This document shows positions 7,412 to 15,424 of a stretch of DNA of 64,000 nucleotides, piece after piece. The translations under genes and the position numbers were made by a program. Position 1 is the stretch's first letter. Each line of letters begins with the position of its first letter. The DNA is from Bacteroidales bacterium (GTDB taxonomy: Bacteria > Bacteroidota > Bacteroidia > Bacteroidales > P3), in NCBI GenBank assembly GCA_017480225.1, contig JAFVBB010000005.1, forward strand, positions 58,333-122,332, read 5' to 3'. The notes beneath the pieces are model-generated. The model was not told where the DNA came from. It did not search any database and worked only from the letters and a program-made list of their open reading frames with translations.

Positions 7412-8680
7412 CTATCGTAGCAGGTTGCGCCTGTAGGCGCGTGCCGCCAGCAGGGCTGCTGCGGCTATGCAGGCTGCCATGAGCAGCGCGGCCACGGCAG
7501 CCTGCCACAGCGGCAGGCCGAAGGGCAGGCGCGCTGGCACGGCGGCGGCGGCGGTGAGCGGGCACAGGGTGAGCCACGTGGCCAGTGCCCCGCCAGGATT
7601 GGCCTGTAAGGCTGGCAGAAGCACGGCCACGGCCAGCAGTGGCGAGGATGCCAGAAGGGTCCACAGCAGCGCGTCGGCGTCGCTGTCGAGCCTCGAGGCT
7701 ATGGCAGCCAGCACAGTGCCCAGCAGCAGGTAGCCCAGCAGGAAGAACAGGGCGAATGTGGCGGCCACCATGGGCAGGCGTATGGCCGTCAGCCCGCGCA
7801 CAGCCTCGTCGACCAGTTGCACAGTCGAGCCGTAGGCCGCTGTTGCCTCGCTGCCTTTGGTGGCCAGGCTCTGCACGGCCTGCTGCTGGCGGGCTTCGGC
7901 GAACAGTTGTGGATTGGCCAGTTCGATGCCCTTGACAATCAGTGCGGTGAGCGCTGACCACAGCAGCAGTTGCGTGAGGGCGGCCAGAGCGGTCGCCGCC
8001 AGCTTGCCCAGCAGCAGCGCCATGGGGTCAATGCTGGTGGCCAGCACCTCGGCTGTGCGGTTCTGCCGCTCCTCCTGCACGGCCTGCACGGTCTGCACGC
8101 CGAAGAGCAGCAGTGTCAGCGCCATGAGCAGCGTCAGCACCAGCGAGAGGGTGCTTTTCACTCCGGCGAAACTTTCGTGGCCTGTGGCGCTGTCCTGTGT
8201 GTGCAGGGCTATGTGCGTGGCCTCGATGGTGTGGTAGTCCGAGGGCGCGAGGTCGTAGACGTCCTCAAGTATGGCGTTGCGCAGCAGCGTCTGCAGTTGC
8301 CCGGCCACGGCGTTCTGCACCTGTGACGACGGCTCGTGGCGGCGGTAGTAGAGGAATGCGTCGTGGGGTATGGTGGTCTGCCTCAATGGAATGAAGAGTA
8401 TGGCGTCGGCTTTTTCCTGCTTGCTCTGCCGCTCGGCGTAGTCGAGGCTTGGCATGGCCTTGAAGTGCACGGCATCGGTGCTCTGAAGCCGACCCTCGAA
8501 GAGTCCGGTCTGGTCCACCACCAGCACGGTGGCTGGTTTCGAGTGGCGGTGCGCGGCAGCCACCGGCAGGGCATAGAGGGCGGCCAGCACCAGCGGCACC
8601 AGCAGGGTGGTGAGCCAGAAGGCCGGCTTGCGCAGGCGCAGGGTGTATTCGCGCTGCAGCACTACAATCAGACGGCTCAT
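7412..8680 (-). CDS. ABC-2 type transporter permease (NatB-like)
   Basis: A 422-residue membrane protein starting MSRLIVVLQREYTLRLRKPAFWLTTLL. One membrane helix near residues 22-43 is followed by a large extracytoplasmic domain (about 45-190), then at least five more hydrophobic segments, with a 'VQEERQNRTAEVLATSIDP' block typical of ABC-2/NatB permeases. The start overlaps the ATPase stop (ATGA), so the two are translationally coupled and form one exporter. The substrate is unknown; NatAB homologues export sodium, but that cannot be inferred here. It is the last gene of a six-gene minus-strand operon and ends at a clear terminator. Confidence 0.88.
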   Translation of the reverse strand: MSRLIVVLQREYTLRLRKPAFWLTTLLVPLVLAALYALPVAAAHRHSKPATVLVVDQTGLFEGRLQSTDAVHFKAMPSLDYAERQSKQEKADAILFIPLRQTTIPHDAFLYYRRHEPSSQVQNAVAGQLQTLLRNAILEDVYDLAPSDYHTIEATHIALHTQDSATGHESFAGVKSTLSLVLTLLMALTLLLFGVQTVQAVQEERQNRTAEVLATSIDPMALLLGKLAATALAALTQLLLWSALTALIVKGIELANPQLFAEARQQQAVQSLATKGSEATAAYGSTVQLVDEAVRGLTAIRLPMVAATFALFFLLGYLLLGTVLAAIASRLDSDADALLWTLLASSPLLAVAVLLPALQANPGGALATWLTLCPLTAAAAVPARLPFGLPLWQAAVAALLMAACIAAAALLAARAYRRNLLR

Positions 8681-9288
8681 AGGCGGGTTGTTTTGCCGCA
8701 CAGGTCGAGGGCGGCCTGTGTGTTGTGGGTTGACAGTAGTATGGCTGTGCCTTCGTTGCGCAGCTCGCCGATCAGCGTTTTCAGCATGTCGGCATTCTGC
8801 TCGTCGAAGCCGGAGAAAGGCTCGTCGAGTATCAGCAGCGAGGGGTTGTGCGCCACGGCCACGGCCAGTTGCAGCCGCTGCTGCATTCCTTTGCTCAGGC
8901 TTGCCGCCTGCCGCCGCTCCCAGCCCTCCATGCCCAGACGGGCAAACCACGAGTGGAGGCTTCTTTCAGCATCGGCGCGGCTCATTCCTTTGAGGCGGCA
9001 CAGGTAGACGGCCTGCTCCATGGCGCGCATGTGGCGGTAGAGGCCGCGCTCTTCGGGCAGGTAGCCCACCCGCGACAAGTCGGCCTGCACCATTGGGTGG
9101 CCGTCGAAGAGCACGCTGCCGCTGTCGGGCGCGATCAGCAGGGTGACGATGCGCAGCAGCGTGGTCTTTCCGGCGCCGTTGGCTCCCAGCAGCGCCATGG
9201 CCTCGCCGCCGCCGAGGCTGAACGACAGGTCGCGCAGCACCTGCCTGCCGCCGAAGGCTTTGTTGATGTGGGCCACTTCGAGTGTCAT
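8677..9288 (-). CDS. ABC transporter ATP-binding protein, short NatA-like
   Basis: A 203-residue ABC ATPase that powers the adjacent permease. Visible are Walker A GANGAGKTT near 34-42, the Q-loop region VGYLPEERGLY, signature LSKGMQQR near 130, Walker B LLILDEPFSGFD near 154 and the H-switch STHNT near 188. NatA-type ATPases usually have about 100 more residues; here the protein ends soon after the H-loop, so it is a minimal nucleotide-binding domain. It begins one base after the vWA gene's stop and overlaps the permease start by four bases. Confidence 0.9.
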   Translation of the reverse strand: MTLEVAHINKAFGGRQVLRDLSFSLGGGEAMALLGANGAGKTTLLRIVTLLIAPDSGSVLFDGHPMVQADLSRVGYLPEERGLYRHMRAMEQAVYLCRLKGMSRADAERSLHSWFARLGMEGWERRQAASLSKGMQQRLQLAVAVAHNPSLLILDEPFSGFDEQNADMLKTLIGELRNEGTAILLSTHNTQAALDLCGKTTRL

Positions 9289-9289
9289 C

Positions 9290-11299
9290 TTATCGGCGTG
9301 TTGTCCTGATTATTATTGTTTCCGCCAGCAGCATGGCCAGCGCCAGCGCCAGGCACCAGCGCCACAGCGGCCTGCCTCCCTGCCGCTCGCGCAGCTGGTC
9401 GGTGAGCGAGCCTTTGCTGGGCGCCAGCAGCGACAGGTTGTCGCGGTCGGCCACGGCGCGCTCAATCTCGGCCTGCGTCATGAACTCCATGCGCGACTCG
9501 CGCCGCGGGTAGTTGAAGGCCAGCCGCTCGTCGCCCAGGGTGTAGATGCCGTCGGCCGTCAGCTCGCCGTGCTGCACCATGACCTGCCGTCCTCCCACGG
9601 TGCGCAGGTCGGGCAGCAGGCTGAAGCCGTCGGCTCCTTCCAACTGGTCGGGCTTGGTGTCGGTGGGATGCCGGTGTGCCAGTGCTATCGGGTCGTGGCT
9701 GCCTATGGTGTGCGCCGCCGGTGGCAGCGGCCTGGCAAAGAGTGCCATGTTGTAGAATGTCGGCACAAACATCGCTTGCCCGACGAGGGTGTTCAGTTCG
9801 GCTCGCAGCGGTGTCGCCAGCAGGTACACGGAGCCGTCGCCCACGGTGGTGTGGGTCAGTAGCGGTGTGTTGCCCGCCAGGGTGATGATGCTGCGGGCGG
9901 TGTGGCCGGTGCCCGTCAGGGTGTAGTGGCCTTCGGTGAGGGGCATCTCCATGTCGTCGGTCTTCGCGCTGAACACTCCACGGTAGAGAGGTGCGTCGCC
10001 GTCCACCGATGTGGCCTTGGCCGGTGTGGCCACCCATTGTCCCAGCTGCGGCGCGCCGAGCGAGGCCAGCAGGCCGTTCAGCGCGTCGGTGGCGTGCCCT
10101 TCGGGGGCTATGACCAGCAGGCTGCCGCCGTCGGTCACCCAACGTTGCAGCTGCTGCGAGGCACCGCTGCTGATGGTTGTCAACTCGTTCAGTACCACCA
10201 TGTCGCAGTCTTCTATGTCGTGCCGCGGGGTGCCTGTATGACTGAATCTCACCAGGCTGTCGTTGGCGAAGAGGCGTGCCAGGCTTGGGTTGGCCTGCGC
10301 GGCGTCGATTTCCAGCACCGTTATCGGGTCGCCGGAGCTGATGACGAAGTGGTAGCGGTTGTCGAAGGTCACAGGGTAGTCCTCTATCGTGACCATGCCT
10401 TCGGTGGTGCCTCCATGGGCAAGGGAAAACCTCATGGTGCACTTTGCCTTGCCTGCGGCTGGCACATCGACTGTGGCCAGCGCCCGCTCGCGACCGTCGG
10501 CCATCAGCCTCACTGGCACGTCGTGTGCGTCGGCCTGGCCGCTGTTGGCCACCGTGACCGTGGCCTCCACGCTGCCGCCAGCGTGGTAGGCAGGGGCATC
10601 GAGTGCCACGCTGTCCACGTAGAGGTTGGCCGCCTCCACGCCCTGCAGCGGCACCAGGGTGAAACTCACCGTACTGTCGGCTGGCATTGCTGCCAGGTCG
10701 GCCACGCTGCGCTGGAAGTCGGAGATGATGTAGGCGTGGCGCGACCGCGCCTGAGCCTGGCGCAGGAACGAGGCCTGGCGTGACGCCGCCTCGGCCAGTG
10801 TCGGCGCTGCCGCTGATGAGGTCAGCTGGTCGATGGCGTCTACGGCCTCATCGCTGCCCAGCAGGTGCATCTGCGTGCCTGTCATGTCGCCGCTGAGCAC
10901 CTGGAAGCGTGTGTCTACAGGGTAGGCAGCCACCAGCTCCTTTGCGCGGCGGCACGCCTCGTCGAGCATGCTGCCGTCGGCCGAAGCCAGGCTCATGCTG
11001 AATGAGTTGTCTATGAAAATGCTCACGGCGGCCTGCGTGTTGTCGGCTGTGGCCTGGCGCCTGCGCAGCGACGGGCCTGCGAAGGCCAGTGCCAGCAGGG
11101 CTATGGCCAGCACCCTGGCAGCCAGCACGAGCCATTGCCTGATGGTGTCGTGGCGGCGTTGCGCGCTCGACGTTGCTTCAAGGCGCTCGACGTTGCTGAA
11201 GTACACCGTGCGGTAGCGCCGCAGCCGCAGCAGGTGTATTATTACGGGTATGGCCACTGCCGCCAGCCCCCACAGCATTGCCGGATGGCTGAAGGTCAT
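9290..11299 (-). CDS. BatA-domain / von Willebrand factor A membrane protein
   Basis: A 669-residue protein. The N-terminus (MTFSHPAMLWGLAAVAIPVIIHLLRLRRYRTV...FSN) is the BatA-type domain with a membrane helix, followed by a second helix near 57-80. A vWA-like fold starts at SIFIDNSFSMS near 94, a MIDAS-type DxSxS motif that would bind a metal ion. A long periplasmic portion with Ig-like strands (about 240-330) precedes a glutamine-amidotransferase-like region and a final helix near 645-665. Such proteins occur in Bacteroidota as 'aerotolerance' relatives; the function is unknown. Its stop and the nth gene overlap by ATGA. The link to the ABC pair downstream suggests a shared envelope role. 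Confidence 0.82.
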   Translation of the reverse strand: MTFSHPAMLWGLAAVAIPVIIHLLRLRRYRTVYFSNVERLEATSSAQRRHDTIRQWLVLAARVLAIALLALAFAGPSLRRRQATADNTQAAVSIFIDNSFSMSLASADGSMLDEACRRAKELVAAYPVDTRFQVLSGDMTGTQMHLLGSDEAVDAIDQLTSSAAAPTLAEAASRQASFLRQAQARSRHAYIISDFQRSVADLAAMPADSTVSFTLVPLQGVEAANLYVDSVALDAPAYHAGGSVEATVTVANSGQADAHDVPVRLMADGRERALATVDVPAAGKAKCTMRFSLAHGGTTEGMVTIEDYPVTFDNRYHFVISSGDPITVLEIDAAQANPSLARLFANDSLVRFSHTGTPRHDIEDCDMVVLNELTTISSGASQQLQRWVTDGGSLLVIAPEGHATDALNGLLASLGAPQLGQWVATPAKATSVDGDAPLYRGVFSAKTDDMEMPLTEGHYTLTGTGHTARSIITLAGNTPLLTHTTVGDGSVYLLATPLRAELNTLVGQAMFVPTFYNMALFARPLPPAAHTIGSHDPIALAHRHPTDTKPDQLEGADGFSLLPDLRTVGGRQVMVQHGELTADGIYTLGDERLAFNYPRRESRMEFMTQAEIERAVADRDNLSLLAPSKGSLTDQLRERQGGRPLWRWCLALALAMLLAETIIIRTTRR

Positions 11300-11949
11300 G
11301 GCTTGCCTCCCTTCTCAAGCCTGCGCCTGTGGCGGCAGAGGTCGGCCAGGCAGCATTCGTCGCAGTGCGGGCGGCGTGCCTGGCAGGTGTAGCGTCCGTG
11401 CAGCAGCAGCCAGTGGTGCGCGCGCGCAAGCTTTTCTGGCGGTATGTGCCTCACCAGCTCGCGCTCGGTGTGCAGTGGCGAGCGGCTGCCGGTGGTGAGG
11501 CCAATGCGCTCGGCCACACGGAACACGTGTGTGTCCACCGGCATGGCCGGTTGGTCGAAGTACACGGCGGCCACCACGTTGGCGGTCTTCCGCCCTACGC
11601 CCGGCAGGCGCTGCATCTGGTCGATGTCATTGGGTACCTCGCCACCGAACTCCGTGTCGAGCATCCGGGCCAGCCCCAGCAGGTGGCGGCTCTTGTTGTG
11701 GGGGTAGGAGACGCTGTGTATGAGGCCGAAGATATCCTCCTCGGTGGCTGCGGCCATGGCCGCGGGGGTGGGGTAGGCCTCGAATAGGGCGGGGGTGACC
11801 ATGTTCACGCGCCGGTCGGTGCACTGCGCCGACAGCACCACAGCCACTATCAGCTGAAAGGCTGAGCCGTAGTGCAGCTCGCTTTGCGCGTCGGGCATGG
11901 CCTGCTCCAGCCTTGCCGTCACCTCGGCATACAGTTCGCTCTTCTTCAT
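11296..11949 (-). CDS. nth: Endonuclease III
   Basis: Nth removes oxidised pyrimidines from DNA and nicks the abasic site. The 217-residue protein has the helix-hairpin-helix LPGVGRKTA with catalytic K121, the catalytic aspartate D139 in PVDTHVFRV, and a C-terminal 4Fe-4S loop with C189, C196, C199 and C205 (spacing C-x6-C-x2-C-x5-C). The frame is open far upstream, but MKKSELYAEV at 11949 gives normal length and a four-base overlap with the upstream gene's stop. All catalytic and cluster residues are present. Confidence 0.95.
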   Translation of the reverse strand: MKKSELYAEVTARLEQAMPDAQSELHYGSAFQLIVAVVLSAQCTDRRVNMVTPALFEAYPTPAAMAAATEEDIFGLIHSVSYPHNKSRHLLGLARMLDTEFGGEVPNDIDQMQRLPGVGRKTANVVAAVYFDQPAMPVDTHVFRVAERIGLTTGSRSPLHTERELVRHIPPEKLARAHHWLLLHGRYTCQARRPHCDECCLADLCRHRRRLEKGGKP

Positions 11950-13007
11950 TGTGCAATCTCCATCTTGGTGATTACCGGGTAGTGGTCGCTCAACTGCGCG
12001 CGCGGCCTGCGGTATTCCAGCACGCGCAGGCCGTCGTTGTGGAACACCATGTCTATCCTGAACTGCGGGAAGCCCCCGGCGTAGGTTACGCCCAGCCCCA
12101 TTCCGCGCTCGCGGAAGCTGTCGCGCAGGCTGCGCATGATCTGGCGGTAGAGCCACGACGAGGGTATCTCGTTGAGGTCGCCAGCCATCACCAGCGGTAT
12201 GCTGCACTCTGTGGCCACCGGGCGCAGGCGCTCGTCCCACTCGCGCTCGTGGTCGGCCAGCGTCGAGCCCACCTTGCCCACCGTGGCGCGCAACCCCTGG
12301 TCCACCTCGCCGTGGCGCGCGCGTTCTATCTCGGCGTGGTCGTCGTCGCTGAACTTGTAGCTTGTCATGTGTATACAGCACACTCTCACCCGGCGGTCGT
12401 CAACCAGCAGGTCGGCCAGCAGCTTCTCGTTGTCGATGCGGCTCACGTAGGTTATCGGGTAGCGGCTGTAAACGGCCGTGCCCGTGGGCTGGCCGCCGCG
12501 CGTGGTGCCGGTGCCGTAGTAGTGGTTGAAGCCCATCAGGGCCAGGCTGTCGGCCATGTTCACACCCGACACCGGCATGACCTCTTGCAGGCACAGCACG
12601 TCGGGTGCCTCGCCACGCACCAGCTCAAGGAAGGCGCGCGCCAGGCTGTCGGTCGACCGGCCGTGGCGCTCCTGGCCCTGGAAGCAGTGCACGTTGTAGC
12701 TCATCAGCGTGAACACCGGCTGTTGCCCTTCAGCCTGAGATCTGGGCAGCGACACCTGCAGGTAGCACGCCACCATGCCCCAGCGCAGGGCTATGGCGGC
12801 CACGCCCAGCAGGGCCTCCCACCGGCGCATGAATGCCCACAGCACCACCATCAGCGCGTTGGCCGCCAGCAAGGGCAGGAAGCCGAAGGCCGCCAGGCTG
12901 GGCAGCACCGACGTCGAGGGCGCCACGCCCCCGGCCAGGCTCGAAAGCAGCAGCCCCGCTATGAGCAGCAGGTTGATGACCAACAGTATGGCGCGCACTA
13001 TCTTCAT
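11946..13007 (-). CDS. Membrane-anchored endonuclease/exonuclease/phosphatase family protein
   Basis: A 353-residue protein with three membrane helices in the first 90 residues and a cytosolic or periplasmic EEP-fold domain behind them. The fold shows SYNVHCFQ (metal-binding Asn), LQEV (catalytic Glu), AGDLNEIP (Asp/Asn) and the closing SDHYPV His motif. EEP enzymes cleave phosphodiester bonds in nucleic acids, lipids or phosphoinositides; the membrane anchor fits the large Bacteroidota group of unknown substrate. The start ATG 13007 overlaps the aroQ stop (ATGA), which rules out the longer upstream frame. Confidence 0.88.
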   Translation of the reverse strand: MKIVRAILLVINLLLIAGLLLSSLAGGVAPSTSVLPSLAAFGFLPLLAANALMVVLWAFMRRWEALLGVAAIALRWGMVACYLQVSLPRSQAEGQQPVFTLMSYNVHCFQGQERHGRSTDSLARAFLELVRGEAPDVLCLQEVMPVSGVNMADSLALMGFNHYYGTGTTRGGQPTGTAVYSRYPITYVSRIDNEKLLADLLVDDRRVRVCCIHMTSYKFSDDDHAEIERARHGEVDQGLRATVGKVGSTLADHEREWDERLRPVATECSIPLVMAGDLNEIPSSWLYRQIMRSLRDSFRERGMGLGVTYAGGFPQFRIDMVFHNDGLRVLEYRRPRAQLSDHYPVITKMEIAQ

Positions 13008-13471
13008 TCCCCTCCCAGGCGTGTGTCTGTCAAGGCCTGCAGGGCCAGCTCGTAGCCCTTCATGCCCAGCCCGCTGATGCAGCCCCGGCAGGCGCTGCCG
13101 GTGAGCGAGCGGTGGCGGTAGTCCTCGCGGGCGAAGATGTTGCTCAGGTGCACCTCCACCGCCGGCGCGGGCACCGCCAGCAGGGCGTCGTGCAGCGCCA
13201 CGCTGGTGTGGCTGTAGCCCCCGGGGTTCACTATCAGGCCGTCGCAGCCGAAGCCCATGCGCTGCACTGCGTCGATGAGCTCGCCCTCGATGTTGCTCTG
13301 GAAGTAGTCTATCTCCACCCCGGCGAAGCGCGCGCGCAGGCGCTCCAACATCAGCTCCATCGTCTCGCTGCCGTAGAGCTCCGGCTCGCGCGTGCCGGTG
13401 AGGTTGAGGTTGGGGCCGTTGATTATGGCTATCCGCGCGCACGGCGCGGTTGTGTGTCCTTCGGTGACCAT
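13004..13471 (-). CDS. aroQ: 3-dehydroquinate dehydratase, type II
   Basis: AroQ converts 3-dehydroquinate to 3-dehydroshikimate in the shikimate pathway. The 155-residue protein shows the type II motifs: INGPNLNLTGTREPELYG with the catalytic Tyr, FQSNIEGELID, the VNPGGYSHTSVALHDAL substrate loop, and VEVHLSNIFAREDYRHRS with the catalytic His. An extra dozen residues at the start (MVTEGHTTAPCA) are unusual, but no later start fits as well. It heads a six-gene operon whose other members are unrelated to aromatic synthesis. Confidence 0.94.
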   Translation of the reverse strand: MVTEGHTTAPCARIAIINGPNLNLTGTREPELYGSETMELMLERLRARFAGVEIDYFQSNIEGELIDAVQRMGFGCDGLIVNPGGYSHTSVALHDALLAVPAPAVEVHLSNIFAREDYRHRSLTGSACRGCISGLGMKGYELALQALTDTRLGGE

Positions 13472-13530
13472 TGGCTTTTGTCTATGCGCTACGTGAACGC
13501 CGCGCGCCGCCTTTTATTGCTTGCTGCGGC

Positions 13531-13567
13531 AAAAAAGAAAGCCGCCGCGGGGCTTCCGCGGCGGCTT
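13531..13567 (-). terminator. Terminator of gdhA
   Basis: AAGCCGCCGCGG (13539-13550) pairs exactly with 13556-13567; on the minus strand the hairpin is followed by TCTTTTTT. It sits 21 bases after the gdhA stop. Confidence 0.9.
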
Positions 13568-13588
13568 GTTGCCAAATCCGTTCAGGAT

Positions 13589-14932
13589 TTAGATGATGCC
13601 CTGGGCCATCATGGCGTTGGCCACGCGCATGAAGCCGGCGATGTTGGCACCCTTGACGTAGTTGATGCTGCCGTCGGCCTGCTTGCCGTACTGCACGCAC
13701 ATGTCGTAGATGTCGTTCATAATCTTGTGCAGCTTCTGGTCGACCTCTTCGGCAGTCCAGTTGTAGTGGGCTGCGTTCTGGGCGATCTCGAGGCCACTGG
13801 TGGCGACGCCACCGGCGTTGACGGCCTTGCCGGGACCGAAGGGGATGCCTGCGGCCTGGATGGCGTGGATAGCCTCGGCCTGGCAGCCCATGTTCGAAAT
13901 CTCAGCCACATACTGCACGCCGTTGGCGATGAGCTCCTTGGCGTCGGCCTCGCTCAGCTCGTTCTGGAAGGCGCTCGGGCAGGCGATGTCGCACTTCACG
14001 CTCCAGCTCTTCTTGCCGGCGGTGAACTTGCAGAGGGTCGGGAACTTGGTGGCCATGTCCTCAACCTTGTTGCGGTTGCTGGCGCGCATGTCGAGCATGT
14101 AGTTGATCATCTCCATGTTGATGCCGCCGGGAATCTCGCACACACCGTCGGGGCCGCTGATGGCCACAACCTTGGCGCCGAGCTCAACAGCCTTGGTGGC
14201 AGCGCCCCAGGCCACGTTGCCGAAGCCGGAGAGGGCGATGGTCTTGCCCTTGATGTCCTCGCCTTTTTCCTTCAGCATACGGACCACATAGTAGATGGCG
14301 CCGAAGCCGGTGGCCTCCGGGCGCATCAGGCTGCCGCCCCAGCCGTAGCTCTTGCCGGTGAGGGCACCGGTCGAGTGCTCGCGGGCAATCTTCTTGTAGG
14401 CACCGTAGAGGTAGCCGATCTCACGGCCGCCCACGCCCACATCGCCGGCAGGGCTGTCCTGGTCCGGGCCGATGTTGCGCCACAGCTCATACATGAAGGC
14501 CTGGCAGAAGCGCATGATCTCCTCGTCGCTCTTTCCGACCGGGTCGAAGTCCGAGCCGCCCTTGCCGCCGCCGAGGGGCAGGTTGGTGAGGCTGTTCTTG
14601 AAAATCTGCTCGAAGCCGAGGAACTTGAGCATACTCTCGTTCACTTTCGGGTGGAAGCGCAGGCCGCCCTTGTATGCGCCGAGGGCAGCGTTGTACTGCA
14701 CGCGGTAGCCCAGGTTCACCTGCACCTGGCCCTGGTCGTCGACCCACACCACGCGGAACTTGAAGATGCGGTCGGGCTCCACAAGGCGCTCGACGATCTT
14801 GGCCTTCTCGAACTCGGGATGCTGGTTGTAGACCTCTTCGATCGACTCCAGAACCTCGCGGACTGCCTGCAAGTATTCTTTTTCACCCGGATGTTTGGCC
14901 TCCAGGTTGGTCATGATTGTTTGTACGTTCAT
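13589..14932 (-). CDS. gdhA: Glutamate dehydrogenase, hexameric NADP-type
   Basis: GdhA interconverts 2-oxoglutarate plus ammonia and glutamate. The 447-residue length fits the hexameric bacterial class. Visible are the substrate-site block PLGGGKGGSDFDP with the conserved lysines near 125, PAGDVGVGGREIGYLYG near 165-181, and the Rossmann segment IALSGFGNVAWGAATKAVELGAKVVAISGPDG near 235-265. It is preceded by a good -7 box and closed by a strong terminator, so it is monocistronic. In Bacteroidales this enzyme is usually a main route of ammonia assimilation; nothing in the sequence shows nitrogen control directly. Confidence 0.96.
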   Translation of the reverse strand: MNVQTIMTNLEAKHPGEKEYLQAVREVLESIEEVYNQHPEFEKAKIVERLVEPDRIFKFRVVWVDDQGQVQVNLGYRVQYNAALGAYKGGLRFHPKVNESMLKFLGFEQIFKNSLTNLPLGGGKGGSDFDPVGKSDEEIMRFCQAFMYELWRNIGPDQDSPAGDVGVGGREIGYLYGAYKKIAREHSTGALTGKSYGWGGSLMRPEATGFGAIYYVVRMLKEKGEDIKGKTIALSGFGNVAWGAATKAVELGAKVVAISGPDGVCEIPGGINMEMINYMLDMRASNRNKVEDMATKFPTLCKFTAGKKSWSVKCDIACPSAFQNELSEADAKELIANGVQYVAEISNMGCQAEAIHAIQAAGIPFGPGKAVNAGGVATSGLEIAQNAAHYNWTAEEVDQKLHKIMNDIYDMCVQYGKQADGSINYVKGANIAGFMRVANAMMAQGII

Positions 14933-14977
14933 GATATTTAGTTGTTTGTGTTAAACGTTTTGTTTTATTCAACGCCG

Positions 14978-14985
14978 CAAAGTTA
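14978..14985 (-). promoter_or_regulatory. -7 box (TAACTTTG) for gdhA
   Basis: On the minus strand TAACTTTG lies 46 bases before the gdhA ATG and matches TAnnTTTG. It is the left promoter in the 492-base divergent gap 14933-15424, which otherwise holds palindrome A and the promoter of the 15425 carrier gene. Confidence 0.65.
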
Positions 14986-15133
14986 CAACTTTTTTTAGAA
15001 CTGGCGAAAAACATTTTTTTTTCGCGACGGCTTGTTTTGGTTGCCTGTAGGCGTTCATTTACAGGTGTTTATGGATTTATGATTTTGTAACATGCTGGCT
15101 TCCAGATTGAAAAGGCATCAAGGCCGTGTCAAC

Positions 15134-15238
15134 GCCGTCTGTTCTTCGATTGTTCTCCGATTGTTCTTCGATTGTTCTTCGATTTTGTATCGGAGAACAA
15201 TCGAAGAACAATCGGAGAACAATCGAAGAACAGGCGGC
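15134..15238. repeat. Palindromic 11-mer repeat element, copy A
   Basis: Two 50-base arms (15134-15183 and 15189-15238) around the 5-base loop TTTGT match as inverted repeats at 48 of 50 positions. Each arm is an outer GCCG(T/C)C followed by four 11-bp units of consensus TGTTCTYCGAT. The same element recurs at 28346, 41673 and 53931. It lies between divergent genes, so it is not the terminator of either. Confidence 0.95.
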
Positions 15239-15362
15239 CCTGGCCTTGCCCTGGCGCGCGGGTCGGGGGCTGCCGCGCGTGGCTGAGGCCTGCAGCGAGA
15301 GGCACGCGGCGTGGAAAAAGGCCGCGCAGGAGGCGGGCGGGGCGCGGTTTTGTTTTTTTTCG

Positions 15363-15370
15363 TATTTTTG
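15363..15370 (+). promoter_or_regulatory. -7 box (TATTTTTG) for the 15425 carrier gene
   Basis: TATTTTTG lies 55 bases before the ATG. The stretch just upstream is T-rich (TTTTGTTTTTTTT), without a clean -33 TTTG at standard spacing. Confidence 0.5.
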
Positions 15371-15424
15371 CAAAACCGCCCGGCTGCCTGTGGTGTGGCC
15401 GAATGAACTGACACTCATGATGAT

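Noticed and set aside
13112-14941. 609-codon open frame on the plus strand
   Set aside because: Antisense to aroQ and gdhA and runs across their intergenic terminator; low-complexity Ala/Val/Leu/His content.
15134-15238. CRISPR array or rho-independent terminator
   Set aside because: The 11-bp units are contiguous, without spacers, and inverted halves face each other; the copy lies between divergent genes, so neither label fits.
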